This document shows positions 43,389-49,738 of a stretch of 49,738 bases of DNA, piece by piece. A program made the position numbers and the translations under genes. Origin of the DNA: Sedimenticola sp. Its GTDB lineage: Bacteria > Pseudomonadota > Gammaproteobacteria > Chromatiales > Chromatiaceae. Location: assembly GCA_026985055.1 (NCBI GenBank), contig JALSQZ010000122.1, forward strand, positions 1 to 49,738, in the 5' to 3' direction. The stretch's first letter is position 1, and each line of letters starts with the position of its first letter. The notes beneath the pieces were generated by a model that saw only the letters and a list, made by a program, of their open reading frames with translations, was not told where the DNA came from and ran no database searches.

Positions 43389-44093
43389 ATGAACAAGATA
43401 GTTAAAATGAGTATGGCTGCGGTTCTGGTTGCCGCTTCCGCTTCCGCCTCCGCATGGTGGGGCAACGACTGGAACGACAACAATGGTGTTGGCGATTTCC
43501 TGGGTGACATGTTTGGTGATATGGATTTCAACTTCAACATGCATGCCCGTGGCGATGGTTATGGTCGTGGTTACGGCTACAACCGCTACTATGACGGCTA
43601 CGGTTATGCCCCCTATGGTTATGCGCCCTATGCTGCTCCTGTAGCGCCTGCCATGTCCGAAGAACAGCAGAAAGCGGCTGCCGAGCAGTATGCAAAGGCA
43701 GTTGAAGCCCAGCGTAAGGCTGCTGAAGCCTACGCCAAGCAACAGGCCGAGATGTACAAGCAGTACCAGCAGGCAGCTCCTCAGCAAACAATGCCTGCGC
43801 CTTTCCAGGCTCCTCAGTTTTCCGGTTTCCAGAGCCGGGAAGATGTCATGAAGGAGATGGAAGCCCGTCGCGCCCAGATGGAGAAAGACATGGAAGCGCG
43901 TCGCGCCCAGATGGAAAAGGAAATGGCCAGTATGCAACGCCCCATGCCTGCTTCTTTTCAGGCTCCCCAGTTTGAGGGATTCAAGAGCCATGAAGAGGTG
44001 ATGAAGGAAATGGAAGCTCGTCGTGCCGAGATGCAGAAGCAGATGGAAGCGCGTCGCGCCAAACTGGCGTCAAAGGATTGCAGCAAGCTCTGA
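43389..44093 (+). CDS. Sulfur globule-type protein with a repeated coiled-coil tail
   Basis: A 234-residue paralogue of the previous gene. The N-terminal third has the same signal peptide and Gly/Tyr/Asn-rich design ([24 protein letters not shown]). From about residue 98 on it changes to a long charged helix ([25 protein letters not shown] sequence). Two copies of a roughly 50-residue repeat follow, each [26 protein letters not shown] plus more MEARRA units, with a single cysteine near the end. Coiled-coil tails are not part of classical sulfur globule proteins as I know them. Confidence 0.78.
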   Translation: MNKIVKMSMAAVLVAASASASAWWGNDWNDNNGVGDFLGDMFGDMDFNFNMHARGDGYGRGYGYNRYYDGYGYAPYGYAPYAAPVAPAMSEEQQKAAAEQYAKAVEAQRKAAEAYAKQQAEMYKQYQQAAPQQTMPAPFQAPQFSGFQSREDVMKEMEARRAQMEKDMEARRAQMEKEMASMQRPMPASFQAPQFEGFKSHEEVMKEMEARRAEMQKQMEARRAKLASKDCSKL

Positions 44094-44117
44094 TTTCCTG
44101 GGCACACGCCTGCAAGG

Positions 44118-44149
44118 AAACGCTCCCCATTTTTCGGGAGCGTTTTTTT
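44118..44149 (+). terminator. Rho-independent terminator after the sgp genes
   Basis: AAACGCTCCC / GGGAGCGTTT stem with an 8-base loop, then a run of seven T, starting 24 bases after the stop codon. Confidence 0.93.
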
Positions 44150-44157
44150 ATGTCCAT

Positions 44158-44633
44158 GGATGGACGGTATGCCGCAAGGAGCCATGGCACTGGAAATGTT
44201 CCCGACATTTCCAGCATTTCCTCCATCCCTGGAGGTTATGGCGGTGCGGCGAACCCAAAGGATGGACGGTATGCCGCAAGGAGCCATGGCACTGGAAATG
44301 TTCCCGACATTTCCAGCATTTCCTCCATCCCTAGCCCGAATATTGCACCAGAACGCGCAAAATGTGGGGTTTTTACCATGAATTACAGCCTGTTGCGTGA
44401 TGAGTATGCTGGATACAGTTTGTACCTGTCATGCTATCCGGTTTTTCCCGGGACCTTTTCACCCAGCTTGCCCGAACGCACTGCAAGTCGATGAATAACA
44501 TCGACTTTTGTCCGTTCGAACAATCTGGGCAAAAATCTCTCCGGGAAAATTCCGGATTCCGGTGCAATATTCGGGCTAGAGGTTATGGCGGTGCGGCGAA
44601 CCCAAAGGATGGACAGTATGCCGCAAGGAGCCA
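44158..44633 (+). repeat. 102-base tandem repeat, about 2.3 copies, interrupted by a MITE
   Basis: Unit beginning GGATGGACGGTATGCCGCAA starts at 44158, 44260 and, beyond the inserted element, 44607. The two full units are nearly identical; the third is partial. 44607 minus 44260 equals 102 plus 245, which is exactly one period plus the element and its TA. The unit contains a GGAAATGTTCCCGACATTTCC palindrome. Open frames across it are repeats of low complexity and not credible genes. Together with the flanking MITE it accounts for the 624-base gap after sgp. Confidence 0.85.
44334..44576 (+). mobile_element. 243-bp MITE family, complete copy in a tandem repeat
   Basis: The reference copy: 243 bases with inverted termini GCCCGAATATTGCACCAGAA and, inverted, GCCCGAATATTGCACCGGAA (19 of 20 identical), flanked by TA at 44332-44333 and 44577-44578. 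The uninterrupted neighbouring repeat unit reads CCCTGGAGG where this one has CCCTAGAGG once the element is removed, so the target TA arose by a single G to A change. No transposase is encoded. Confidence 0.93.
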
Positions 44634-44717
44634 GGGGCAACATGCTGTTGAGGGGTGTTCCGGGCCGACTTGTGCTAGGATAAAAACCGTTTTCCTCACC
44701 CAGGCACCAGTATTTCA

Positions 44718-44942
44718 ATGAAAAAGCAGAATACCGCACAGAAGATTTCGGTTGTTTTTGCCTATGTCTTCTATGCTTTTGCCCTCGTCAGTATTGGCGC
44801 CGTAGCCTATTTCTATCAGCAGCATGGCGGCAATCATCCTGCGGTAGCGGCCTGGGCGGCCGCCATCGTCTTTTTTGTCGGTGGAGGTGTTGTGCTACAT
44901 GTCATGGGACGGGCGGATATCCCCGATTTCAGGATCAAATAG
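44718..44942 (+). CDS. Small two-helix membrane protein
   Basis: A 74-residue protein with two hydrophobic segments (about 10-33 and 42-62), short basic N-terminus (MKKQNTAQK) and a polar end (GRADIPDFRIK). I do not recognise the family. No strong ribosome site precedes the ATG. It lies upstream of the FNR site of yhcC-ubiUV and is probably transcribed separately. Confidence 0.7.
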   Translation: MKKQNTAQKISVVFAYVFYAFALVSIGAVAYFYQQHGGNHPAVAAWAAAIVFFVGGGVVLHVMGRADIPDFRIK

Positions 44943-44963
44943 TTCAATGATTCTTGGCTGATT

Positions 44964-44977
44964 TTGATCAGCATCAA
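44964..44977 (+). promoter_or_regulatory. FNR-type box upstream of yhcC-ubiU-ubiV
   Basis: TTGATCAGCATCAA matches TTGAT-N4-ATCAA perfectly. Class II spacing predicts a start near 45012 with -10 CATAAA at 45000-45005. This would coincide with the upstream ATG of yhcC (45011), so either that message is nearly leaderless or translation starts at an internal codon such as the GTG at 45038. Confidence 0.8.
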
Positions 44978-45010
44978 ACCGGGGGCGGTGCATTTGTGGC
45001 ATAAAGCGCC

Positions 45011-45982
45011 ATGCCTGAAGCAGCGCCCCATACTTCTGTGGTTTTGTCTGATGTGGTCAATACCTTTGGCCAGGATCTGCTGCGCCGTTACGGCGAGCGG
45101 GTACACAAGCTGGCGATCAATGCCGGCTTTACCTGTCCCAATCGGGACGGCAGCAAGGGTCGGGGTGGCTGCACTTTCTGCAATAATGTGTCTTTCAGTC
45201 CCAATGCCCGTCAGGAGCCAGATATCGCGGCGCAGTTGCAGTCCGGCCGCAAGGTGCTTGCCAGGCGTACTGGCGCGAAGAAATTTCTGGCGTATTTTCA
45301 GGCTTATACGAATACCTACGCGAATGTGGACGATCTGGACAGACTGTATCGTCAGGCCTTGTCTGAGCCGGATGTGCTGGGGCTGTCTGTAGGCACCCGG
45401 CCGGATTGCGTGCCGCCGGCGGTACTGGATTTGCTCAAGTCCTATCAGGACGAAGGATACGAAATCTGGCTGGAACTGGGGTTGCAGTCGGCTTTCGATC
45501 ATACCCTGGAAAAGGTCAACCGGGGACACGGCTTTGGCGAATACAGGGCGGCGTTGCGGGCGGCTCATGCGCGTGAGCTTTGCGTGTGTACCCATTTGAT
45601 CGTCGGACTGCCGGGAGAGCGGCCGCAAGATTCCCTGCAGAGTCTTTTTCGCGTACTGGAACTGGGCGTGGAAGGGTTGAAGATTCACCCGCTGCATGTG
45701 GTAAAGGCCACTCGTCTGGCCAACCAGTGGCGAAGTGGAGAGTACCAGCCGCTGAAAATGACGGATTATGTGGAAACTGTGGCGGGCATGGTGGCGCATA
45801 CTCCGGAGGACGTGGTCTATCATCGTCTTACCGGTACAGCCGAATCCAGAATTCTTCTTGCGCCCCACTGGTGCAGTCAGAAGTGGCGGGTGCTCAATGC
45901 CATCACCCATCATCTTGAAACCCTCGAACTGCGACAAGGCAGTCTGGCCTCCAGGTTGTCTCGCGCAGCAAATGCCGAATAG
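45011..45982 (+). CDS. yhcC: Radical SAM protein of the YhcC family
   Basis: A 323-residue radical SAM protein. The cluster cysteines lie in CPNRDGSKGRGGCTFC (Cys42, Cys54, Cys57), and LGLSVGTRPDCV and WLELGLQSAFDHTLEKVNRGH are family-specific. E. coli YhcC starts at a residue corresponding to about Val10 here, so a GTG at 45038 is an alternative start and better fits the FNR promoter geometry. The function of YhcC is unknown. It precedes ubiU by 14 bases. Confidence 0.92.
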   Translation: MPEAAPHTSVVLSDVVNTFGQDLLRRYGERVHKLAINAGFTCPNRDGSKGRGGCTFCNNVSFSPNARQEPDIAAQLQSGRKVLARRTGAKKFLAYFQAYTNTYANVDDLDRLYRQALSEPDVLGLSVGTRPDCVPPAVLDLLKSYQDEGYEIWLELGLQSAFDHTLEKVNRGHGFGEYRAALRAAHARELCVCTHLIVGLPGERPQDSLQSLFRVLELGVEGLKIHPLHVVKATRLANQWRSGEYQPLKMTDYVETVAGMVAHTPEDVVYHRLTGTAESRILLAPHWCSQKWRVLNAITHHLETLELRQGSLASRLSRAANAE

Positions 45983-45996
45983 GAGTCTGGGAACTC

Positions 45997-46992
45997 ATGC
46001 AACTTGTCTGCCCGGCAGGTAATCTGCCTTCCCTGAAAGCCGCCATCGATGAAGGGGCGGATGTCGTTTATCTGGGCTTCAAGGATGACACCAATGCGCG
46101 GAATTTTGCCGGCCTGAACTTCAATGACAGAACCTTGTATCAGGGGCTGGACTATGTGCGAAGCAAGGGGCGGGAAGTCTATGTGGCACTGAATACCTAC
46201 CCGCGGCCCCAGGGCTGGAAACGCTGGCAGGCGGCAGTTGATCGCGCCGCGGATATGGCTGCGGATGCGCTGATTGCCGCTGACATGGGGGTGCTGGATT
46301 ACGCCGCAAGCCGTTATCCGGATTTGCCGCTGCATCTGTCGGTGCAAGGTTCAGCAACCAATTATGAAGCCCTGAAATTCTATAGAGATCGTTTCGGTAT
46401 TCGTCGTGCCGTGTTACCGCGGGTGCTGTCCATGTCCCAGGTGAAACATGTGGCAGAGAATACGGATGTAGACATCGAAGTGTTCGGTTTTGGCAGTCTG
46501 TGCGTGATGGTGGAGGGACGCTGTCTGCTGTCGTCCTATGCAGCGGGCCAGTCGCCCAATACCCACGGCTGCTGTTCCCCGGCTGGTGAAGTGCGTTACG
46601 AGGAGACTGCCACCGGTCTGGAAACCCGCCTTGGCGGCGTGCTGGTGGACAAGGTGGGCAAGGGTGAGAATGCGGGTTATCCCACGGTGTGCAAGGGGCG
46701 TTATGATGCCCTGGACAAGACCTATTACGCCATGGAAGAACCCACCAGCCTCAATACCCTGGACTTGCTGCCCGAACTGTTGGGCGCTGGTGTGAAGGCG
46801 ATCAAGATCGAAGGCCGTCAGCGCAGTCCCGCCTATGTGCGTCAGGTTACCCGGGTATGGAGGCAGGCCATAGATGCCTGTCTGAATGATCCGCATAACT
46901 TCCAGCCACGCAGTGAGTGGATGCAACAGCTTGGTGCGGTGTCCGAGGGCCAGCAAACCACCCTTGGTGCTTATCACCGTACCTGGCAATGA
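45997..46992 (+). CDS. ubiU: UbiU, oxygen-independent ubiquinone hydroxylation protein
   Basis: A peptidase U32-family iron-sulfur protein that with UbiV (and UbiT) hydroxylates ubiquinone precursors without O2. The 331-residue protein has cysteines at 169, 176, 193 and 232, the positions of the [4Fe-4S] ligands in E. coli UbiU, within FGSLCVMVEGRC, HGCCSP and TVCKG. It is not expected to be a peptidase. It lies 13 bases before ubiV. The accessory gene ubiT is not present. Confidence 0.95.
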   Translation: MQLVCPAGNLPSLKAAIDEGADVVYLGFKDDTNARNFAGLNFNDRTLYQGLDYVRSKGREVYVALNTYPRPQGWKRWQAAVDRAADMAADALIAADMGVLDYAASRYPDLPLHLSVQGSATNYEALKFYRDRFGIRRAVLPRVLSMSQVKHVAENTDVDIEVFGFGSLCVMVEGRCLLSSYAAGQSPNTHGCCSPAGEVRYEETATGLETRLGGVLVDKVGKGENAGYPTVCKGRYDALDKTYYAMEEPTSLNTLDLLPELLGAGVKAIKIEGRQRSPAYVRQVTRVWRQAIDACLNDPHNFQPRSEWMQQLGAVSEGQQTTLGAYHRTWQ

Positions 46993-47005
46993 GGTGGTGT
47001 TTGTC

Positions 47006-47887
47006 ATGAAATTGTCCCTAGGCCCTGTTCAATACTACTGGTCCCGCGAGGATCTGCAGGAATTTTACCGGCAAGTGGCGGAAATGCCCGTGGACATCGT
47101 CTATCTGGGAGAAACCGTCTGTTCCAAACGGCGCTTGTTTCGTCATGATGACTGGCTGGAAACCGCGCGTATGCTGCGGGATGCGGGCAAGGAGGTGGTG
47201 CTGTCTACCATGGCCCTGCTGGAGGCGGAGTCCGAGCTCAAGACTATGCGCAGGATCTGCGCCAATGGTGAGTTTCCCGTGGAAGCCAATGACATGGCGG
47301 CGGTACAACTGATGTCTGCTGCCGGACTGCCGTTTACTGTCGGTCCCACAGTCAATGTCTACAACGCGGCAACACTCAAGGTTCTGGCTGAAGCCGGACT
47401 GATACGCTGGGTGCCGCCCGTGGAACTGGACAGGAAAACCCTTGCTGCCATTCTGGAGGAAGTCCCCCAGGATGTGGAAACCGAGGTCTTTGCCTGGGGA
47501 CGCATGCCCCTGGCCATGTCCGCACGCTGTTATACTGCCCGCGCCTACAATCTCCCCAAGGACGACTGTCAGTACCGCTGTCTGGACCATGCGGACGGGT
47601 TGACCTTGCGCACCCGTGAGGGAGAGCCTTTTCTTGCCCTCAACGGTATCCAGACCCAGTCGGCATTGACCTGCAATTTGCTGTCGGAGGTGGGCGTCAT
47701 GCGGCAATTGGGCGTGGATGTGCTGCGCATCAGTCCTCAGGCCAGACATACCGCTCACATTGTCCGGTCTTTTGCCGATGCGTTGCGGGGCAAGGATCAG
47801 CATCCGGATATGGAGCGCTTCATGCCTGTAGGGGGCTGCAATGGGTATTGGCGGGAAAAGGCGGGGATGCGCTATTCCCAAAGTTGA
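47006..47887 (+). CDS. ubiV: UbiV, oxygen-independent ubiquinone hydroxylation protein
   Basis: Partner of UbiU in a heterodimer, also of the U32 family. The 293-residue protein starts MKLSLGPVQYYW and has Cys39 (ETVCSKR) and a C-terminal set Cys175, Cys188 and Cys192 (SARCYTARAY, DDCQYRC), which match the known cluster ligands of E. coli UbiV with a shift of five. The ATG at 47006 is chosen because upstream in-frame codons lie within ubiU. Confidence 0.95.
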   Translation: MKLSLGPVQYYWSREDLQEFYRQVAEMPVDIVYLGETVCSKRRLFRHDDWLETARMLRDAGKEVVLSTMALLEAESELKTMRRICANGEFPVEANDMAAVQLMSAAGLPFTVGPTVNVYNAATLKVLAEAGLIRWVPPVELDRKTLAAILEEVPQDVETEVFAWGRMPLAMSARCYTARAYNLPKDDCQYRCLDHADGLTLRTREGEPFLALNGIQTQSALTCNLLSEVGVMRQLGVDVLRISPQARHTAHIVRSFADALRGKDQHPDMERFMPVGGCNGYWREKAGMRYSQS

Positions 47888-47917
47888 GCACGGTGTTCGC
47901 CGCCTGTGATCATGGCG

Positions 47918-48835
47918 TCAGAAATTGATGCGGAAACCCGTGCGCAGAATGTAATCGTTTTTCAGGGTTCGGCCATTCAGATTCTGCACCACAGGCAGTT
48001 GTACCGCACCCTCGATGATCCAGCGCCGGGTAATGTATTGAATACCCGGGGTCAGAAAAAGCCGGGTGCCACCGGTGTCAGGGTCTGAACTGCCATTGAG
48101 TTTGTTCTTGCGCTGGTGTATCAGGTTCATTTCCAGAACACCATAGAGAAAGCCGGGTGTTCCTGCCGACAGTTTGTGTGGATGCAGTCGATACTGAAGT
48201 GAGCCGTCCAGGCGGGCGATGTCACCGGCCTCGAAGCCATCTGCTTCGGTGTTCATCCGGTAGCTGAACTGAGCATCGAACTGGTACTGCAGGGTCTGAT
48301 AGGTCAGTACCACTCCGGCAAACGGATCCCAGGAGCCGGAGCCGATTTGTACGGATGGCGCCAGCAGGCCATATCGATCTTTTTTCCTGTGAGTGCCTGT
48401 CGGCGTCTTGAGTCCAGCAAAAGGCGCAATGCGCAGGGTTTTTCCTGCGGCATCGTGCTGGTAAGCGGTGTATCTTGCAAACAGGGACAGGTCGCCAAGG
48501 CCGCTTGCCTGGCGACTGATGGCTTGTTCTTCTCTATCCAGATCCAGGTCAATATTCCGATAGGGAAAGGCAGCAAACAGTGCCCATTTCCCGCTCAACC
48601 CGTATCCCAGTGCGGTAACTACTGCGGTTTCTCTGCGGTCACGATTCAAACCTGCAGGGTCGTGTCCTGACTGCACAACGACAAACTGCTCACGCAGTAC
48701 ATACTCGCCCTTTCCCACGGCCAGGGCGGTGTTGAAGGTGATGGGGGCTGCGCTGATGGTGCTGCTCATCAACAGGAATGCCATGACGTGCAGAAATCCA
48801 TGCCCTGCGACCAGCCCCTCTCTTCTGGCATTCAT
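47918..48835 (-). CDS. Outer-membrane beta-barrel-like protein
   Basis: A 305-residue exported protein with a signal peptide (hydrophobic segment about 18-30, SSTISAA). The rest alternates aromatic and polar residues in about a dozen short strands (GYGLSGKWALFAAFPYR, GLGDLSLFARYTAY, TPGIQYITRRWIIEG) and ends in phenylalanine after an alternating RTGFRINF, typical of outer-membrane barrels. It resembles the putative aromatic-degradation/metal-transport porin-like families, but I cannot name it. The start at 48835 overlaps the MerT-like gene by 4 bases. Confidence 0.85.
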   Translation of the reverse strand: MNARREGLVAGHGFLHVMAFLLMSSTISAAPITFNTALAVGKGEYVLREQFVVVQSGHDPAGLNRDRRETAVVTALGYGLSGKWALFAAFPYRNIDLDLDREEQAISRQASGLGDLSLFARYTAYQHDAAGKTLRIAPFAGLKTPTGTHRKKDRYGLLAPSVQIGSGSWDPFAGVVLTYQTLQYQFDAQFSYRMNTEADGFEAGDIARLDGSLQYRLHPHKLSAGTPGFLYGVLEMNLIHQRKNKLNGSSDPDTGGTRLFLTPGIQYITRRWIIEGAVQLPVVQNLNGRTLKNDYILRTGFRINF

Positions 48836-49230
48836 GAATCCAGCCACATGCGAATGGGCAGGGCCAGATAGGCGGCGCTGAAACCAGTTGCCCAGATCAT
48901 CACGGATGTCCAATAAATGCGTTTGTTCCATTTCTGACTCTTTTCACACAAGGCAGCAAGCGCCGGATCTGCAGGGCAATGGCGTCCCGGCCGATACAAC
49001 AGCCAGCCGGAAAACAGCAGCATGGTGCCGGAAAAGGCAAACACCCAGATCTTGTGCTGACTCAGTGTGATCAGAAAAGGGAAGGCACTGGTCATGGAGA
49101 CTACGGCGGCCCCCAGTCCCAGGGTAACGAGCATGATGGGCAGGGCACAGCAGATCAGTGTGCCCATGGTGGTGAACAATGTCAGCCAGGTGACGCTTCT
49201 GTTCGATGCCGGGATATGTTGCATGTTCAC
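48832..49230 (-). CDS. MerT-like inner-membrane transport protein
   Basis: A 132-residue integral membrane protein with about four hydrophobic segments. A vicinal cysteine pair in TLICCALPIML (first or second helix) resembles the metal-binding pair of the mercuric transporter MerT. The hydrophilic loop contains another cysteine-containing stretch (RHCPADPALAALCEK). It overlaps the genes on both sides by 4 bases. Which metal it handles is not known from the sequence; no merA or merR is in the window. Confidence 0.75.
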   Translation of the reverse strand: MNMQHIPASNRSVTWLTLFTTMGTLICCALPIMLVTLGLGAAVVSMTSAFPFLITLSQHKIWVFAFSGTMLLFSGWLLYRPGRHCPADPALAALCEKSQKWNKRIYWTSVMIWATGFSAAYLALPIRMWLDS

Positions 49231-49523
49231 AGTGGCCTGGACTGCATGCCCCGATAGGTGAATCCGGCATCCTTGAACAATTCGATCATTTGCGGTTCTG
49301 TGAGTTCGGTTCCTTCATCCACGTCGACCATTACTTTCCCGGCTTCCAGTTCCACGTTTACCTTTTCCACACCATCGATTTTCTTGAATTTTTTCTCAAT
49401 GCTGTAGGCGCAGAAAGGACAGGCCAGTCCGTCTACCTGCATTTCATAGTGTGTGCCGGCGGCCTGGGCATTGACACTCCCGAGTACAAGGAGAGCGAGA
49501 AAGGGAATGGTATATCTGTTCAT
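49227..49523 (-). CDS. Periplasmic heavy-metal-associated (HMA) domain protein
   Basis: A 98-residue protein with a signal peptide (about 1-22, VNAQAAG) and one HMA domain containing the metal-binding CPFC (Cys35, Cys38) in VDGLACPFCAYSIEKKF. The architecture equals that of the mercury-binding protein MerP, although MerP has GMTCAACP. It is the first gene of the three-gene operon and may pass a metal ion to the membrane protein. Confidence 0.85.
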   Translation of the reverse strand: MNRYTIPFLALLVLGSVNAQAAGTHYEMQVDGLACPFCAYSIEKKFKKIDGVEKVNVELEAGKVMVDVDEGTELTEPQMIELFKDAGFTYRGMQSRPL

Positions 49524-49627
49524 CGTTTTACACCTTGCGGTTGATTGTTCGTACTCATGTGACCGTCTGTTTTGGAAAAAGAATGCAGTTACATCGATGC
49601 AGGACAGTGGTATCGAAGTCCAGTCTA

Positions 49628-49738
49628 GCCCGAATATTTCACCGGAATCCGGAATTTTCCCGGAGAGATTTTTGCCCAGATTGTTCGAACGGACAAAAGT
49701 CGATGTTATTCATCGGCTTGCAGGGCGTTCGGGCAAGC
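49628..49738 (-). mobile_element. 243-bp MITE family, left part (cut by the window end)
   Basis: The first 111 bases of the element, in the same orientation as 13804-14046, following TA (49626-49627). The terminus reads GCCCGAATATTTCACCGGAA, with one change from the consensus. The remaining part lies outside the window. It is upstream of the HMA-domain gene and could affect its promoter, which must lie in 49524-49627. Confidence 0.88.

Noticed and set aside
44078..44494. A 138-codon frame across the 102-base repeats and MITE
   Set aside because: It translates repeated non-coding DNA and begins inside the terminator region of the sgp genes.

Overview
The window reads as a chromosomal segment of a facultatively anaerobic, sulfur-oxidizing gammaproteobacterium. 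Three things point there. Two secreted Gly/Tyr-rich proteins (42934-44093) look like sulfur globule proteins. There is a complete periplasmic nitrate reductase operon (napFDAGHBC), an Rnf complex, and the UbiU/UbiV pair for oxygen-independent ubiquinone synthesis. Gene order also matches Gammaproteobacteria (rnfABCDGE-nth; pncC-thpR-recA-recX-alaS-lysC-csrA-tRNA-Ser-tRNA-Arg). The genus cannot be fixed from the sequence alone.

Layout. 1-130: end of a mobile element. 128-5871 (-): nth and the Rnf operon. 6134-7890 (-): galU, a HExxH protein and a rhodanese. 7942-8832 (+): a lipid A-type acyltransferase. 9110-10701 (-): yaeQ, a YcgN-like gene and a YqcC-like gene, with an AT-rich region holding DnaA-box-like sites between the last two. 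10738-13773 (+): ogt, xerD, dsbC and a PP2C phosphatase. 13999-16878 (-): mutS and a cupin. 16923-24693 (+): the recA/alaS/csrA cluster. 24838-25354 (+): tRNA-Ser(GCU) and tRNA-Arg(ACG) with unusual downstream repeats. 25740-26849 (+): folE, folX and a small membrane protein. 26903-27613 (-): a DUF3581-type gene. 27664-31474 (+): an unrecognised gene, a split pqiA and pqiB. 31714-37971 (-): the nap operon. 38352-42587 (-): TauD-like dioxygenase, radical SAM protein and an M16 peptidase pair. 42934-44093 (+): sulfur globule proteins. 44718-47887 (+): small membrane protein, yhcC, ubiU, ubiV. 47918-49523 (-): heavy-metal-domain protein, MerT-like protein and an outer-membrane barrel.

How genes work together. 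Nap, UbiUV and Rnf form an anaerobic respiratory set. Perfect or near-perfect FNR-type boxes precede napF (38031-38044) and yhcC-ubiUV (44964-44977), so both are probably induced when oxygen falls. The nap box sits exactly 41.5 bp from a predicted start site and helps choose the napF start codon.

The most unusual content is the repeats. A 243-bp MITE-like element with about 20-bp terminal inverted repeats and TA target duplications occurs in five places (three complete). One copy has replaced the end of MutS, and the uninterrupted ancestral end can be reconstructed. A second, roughly 145-bp chain-of-hairpins repeat occurs four times between genes. Each of the two tRNA genes is followed by an inverted copy of its own T-arm, and tRNA-Ser is also followed by tandem repeats carrying its last 19 bases.
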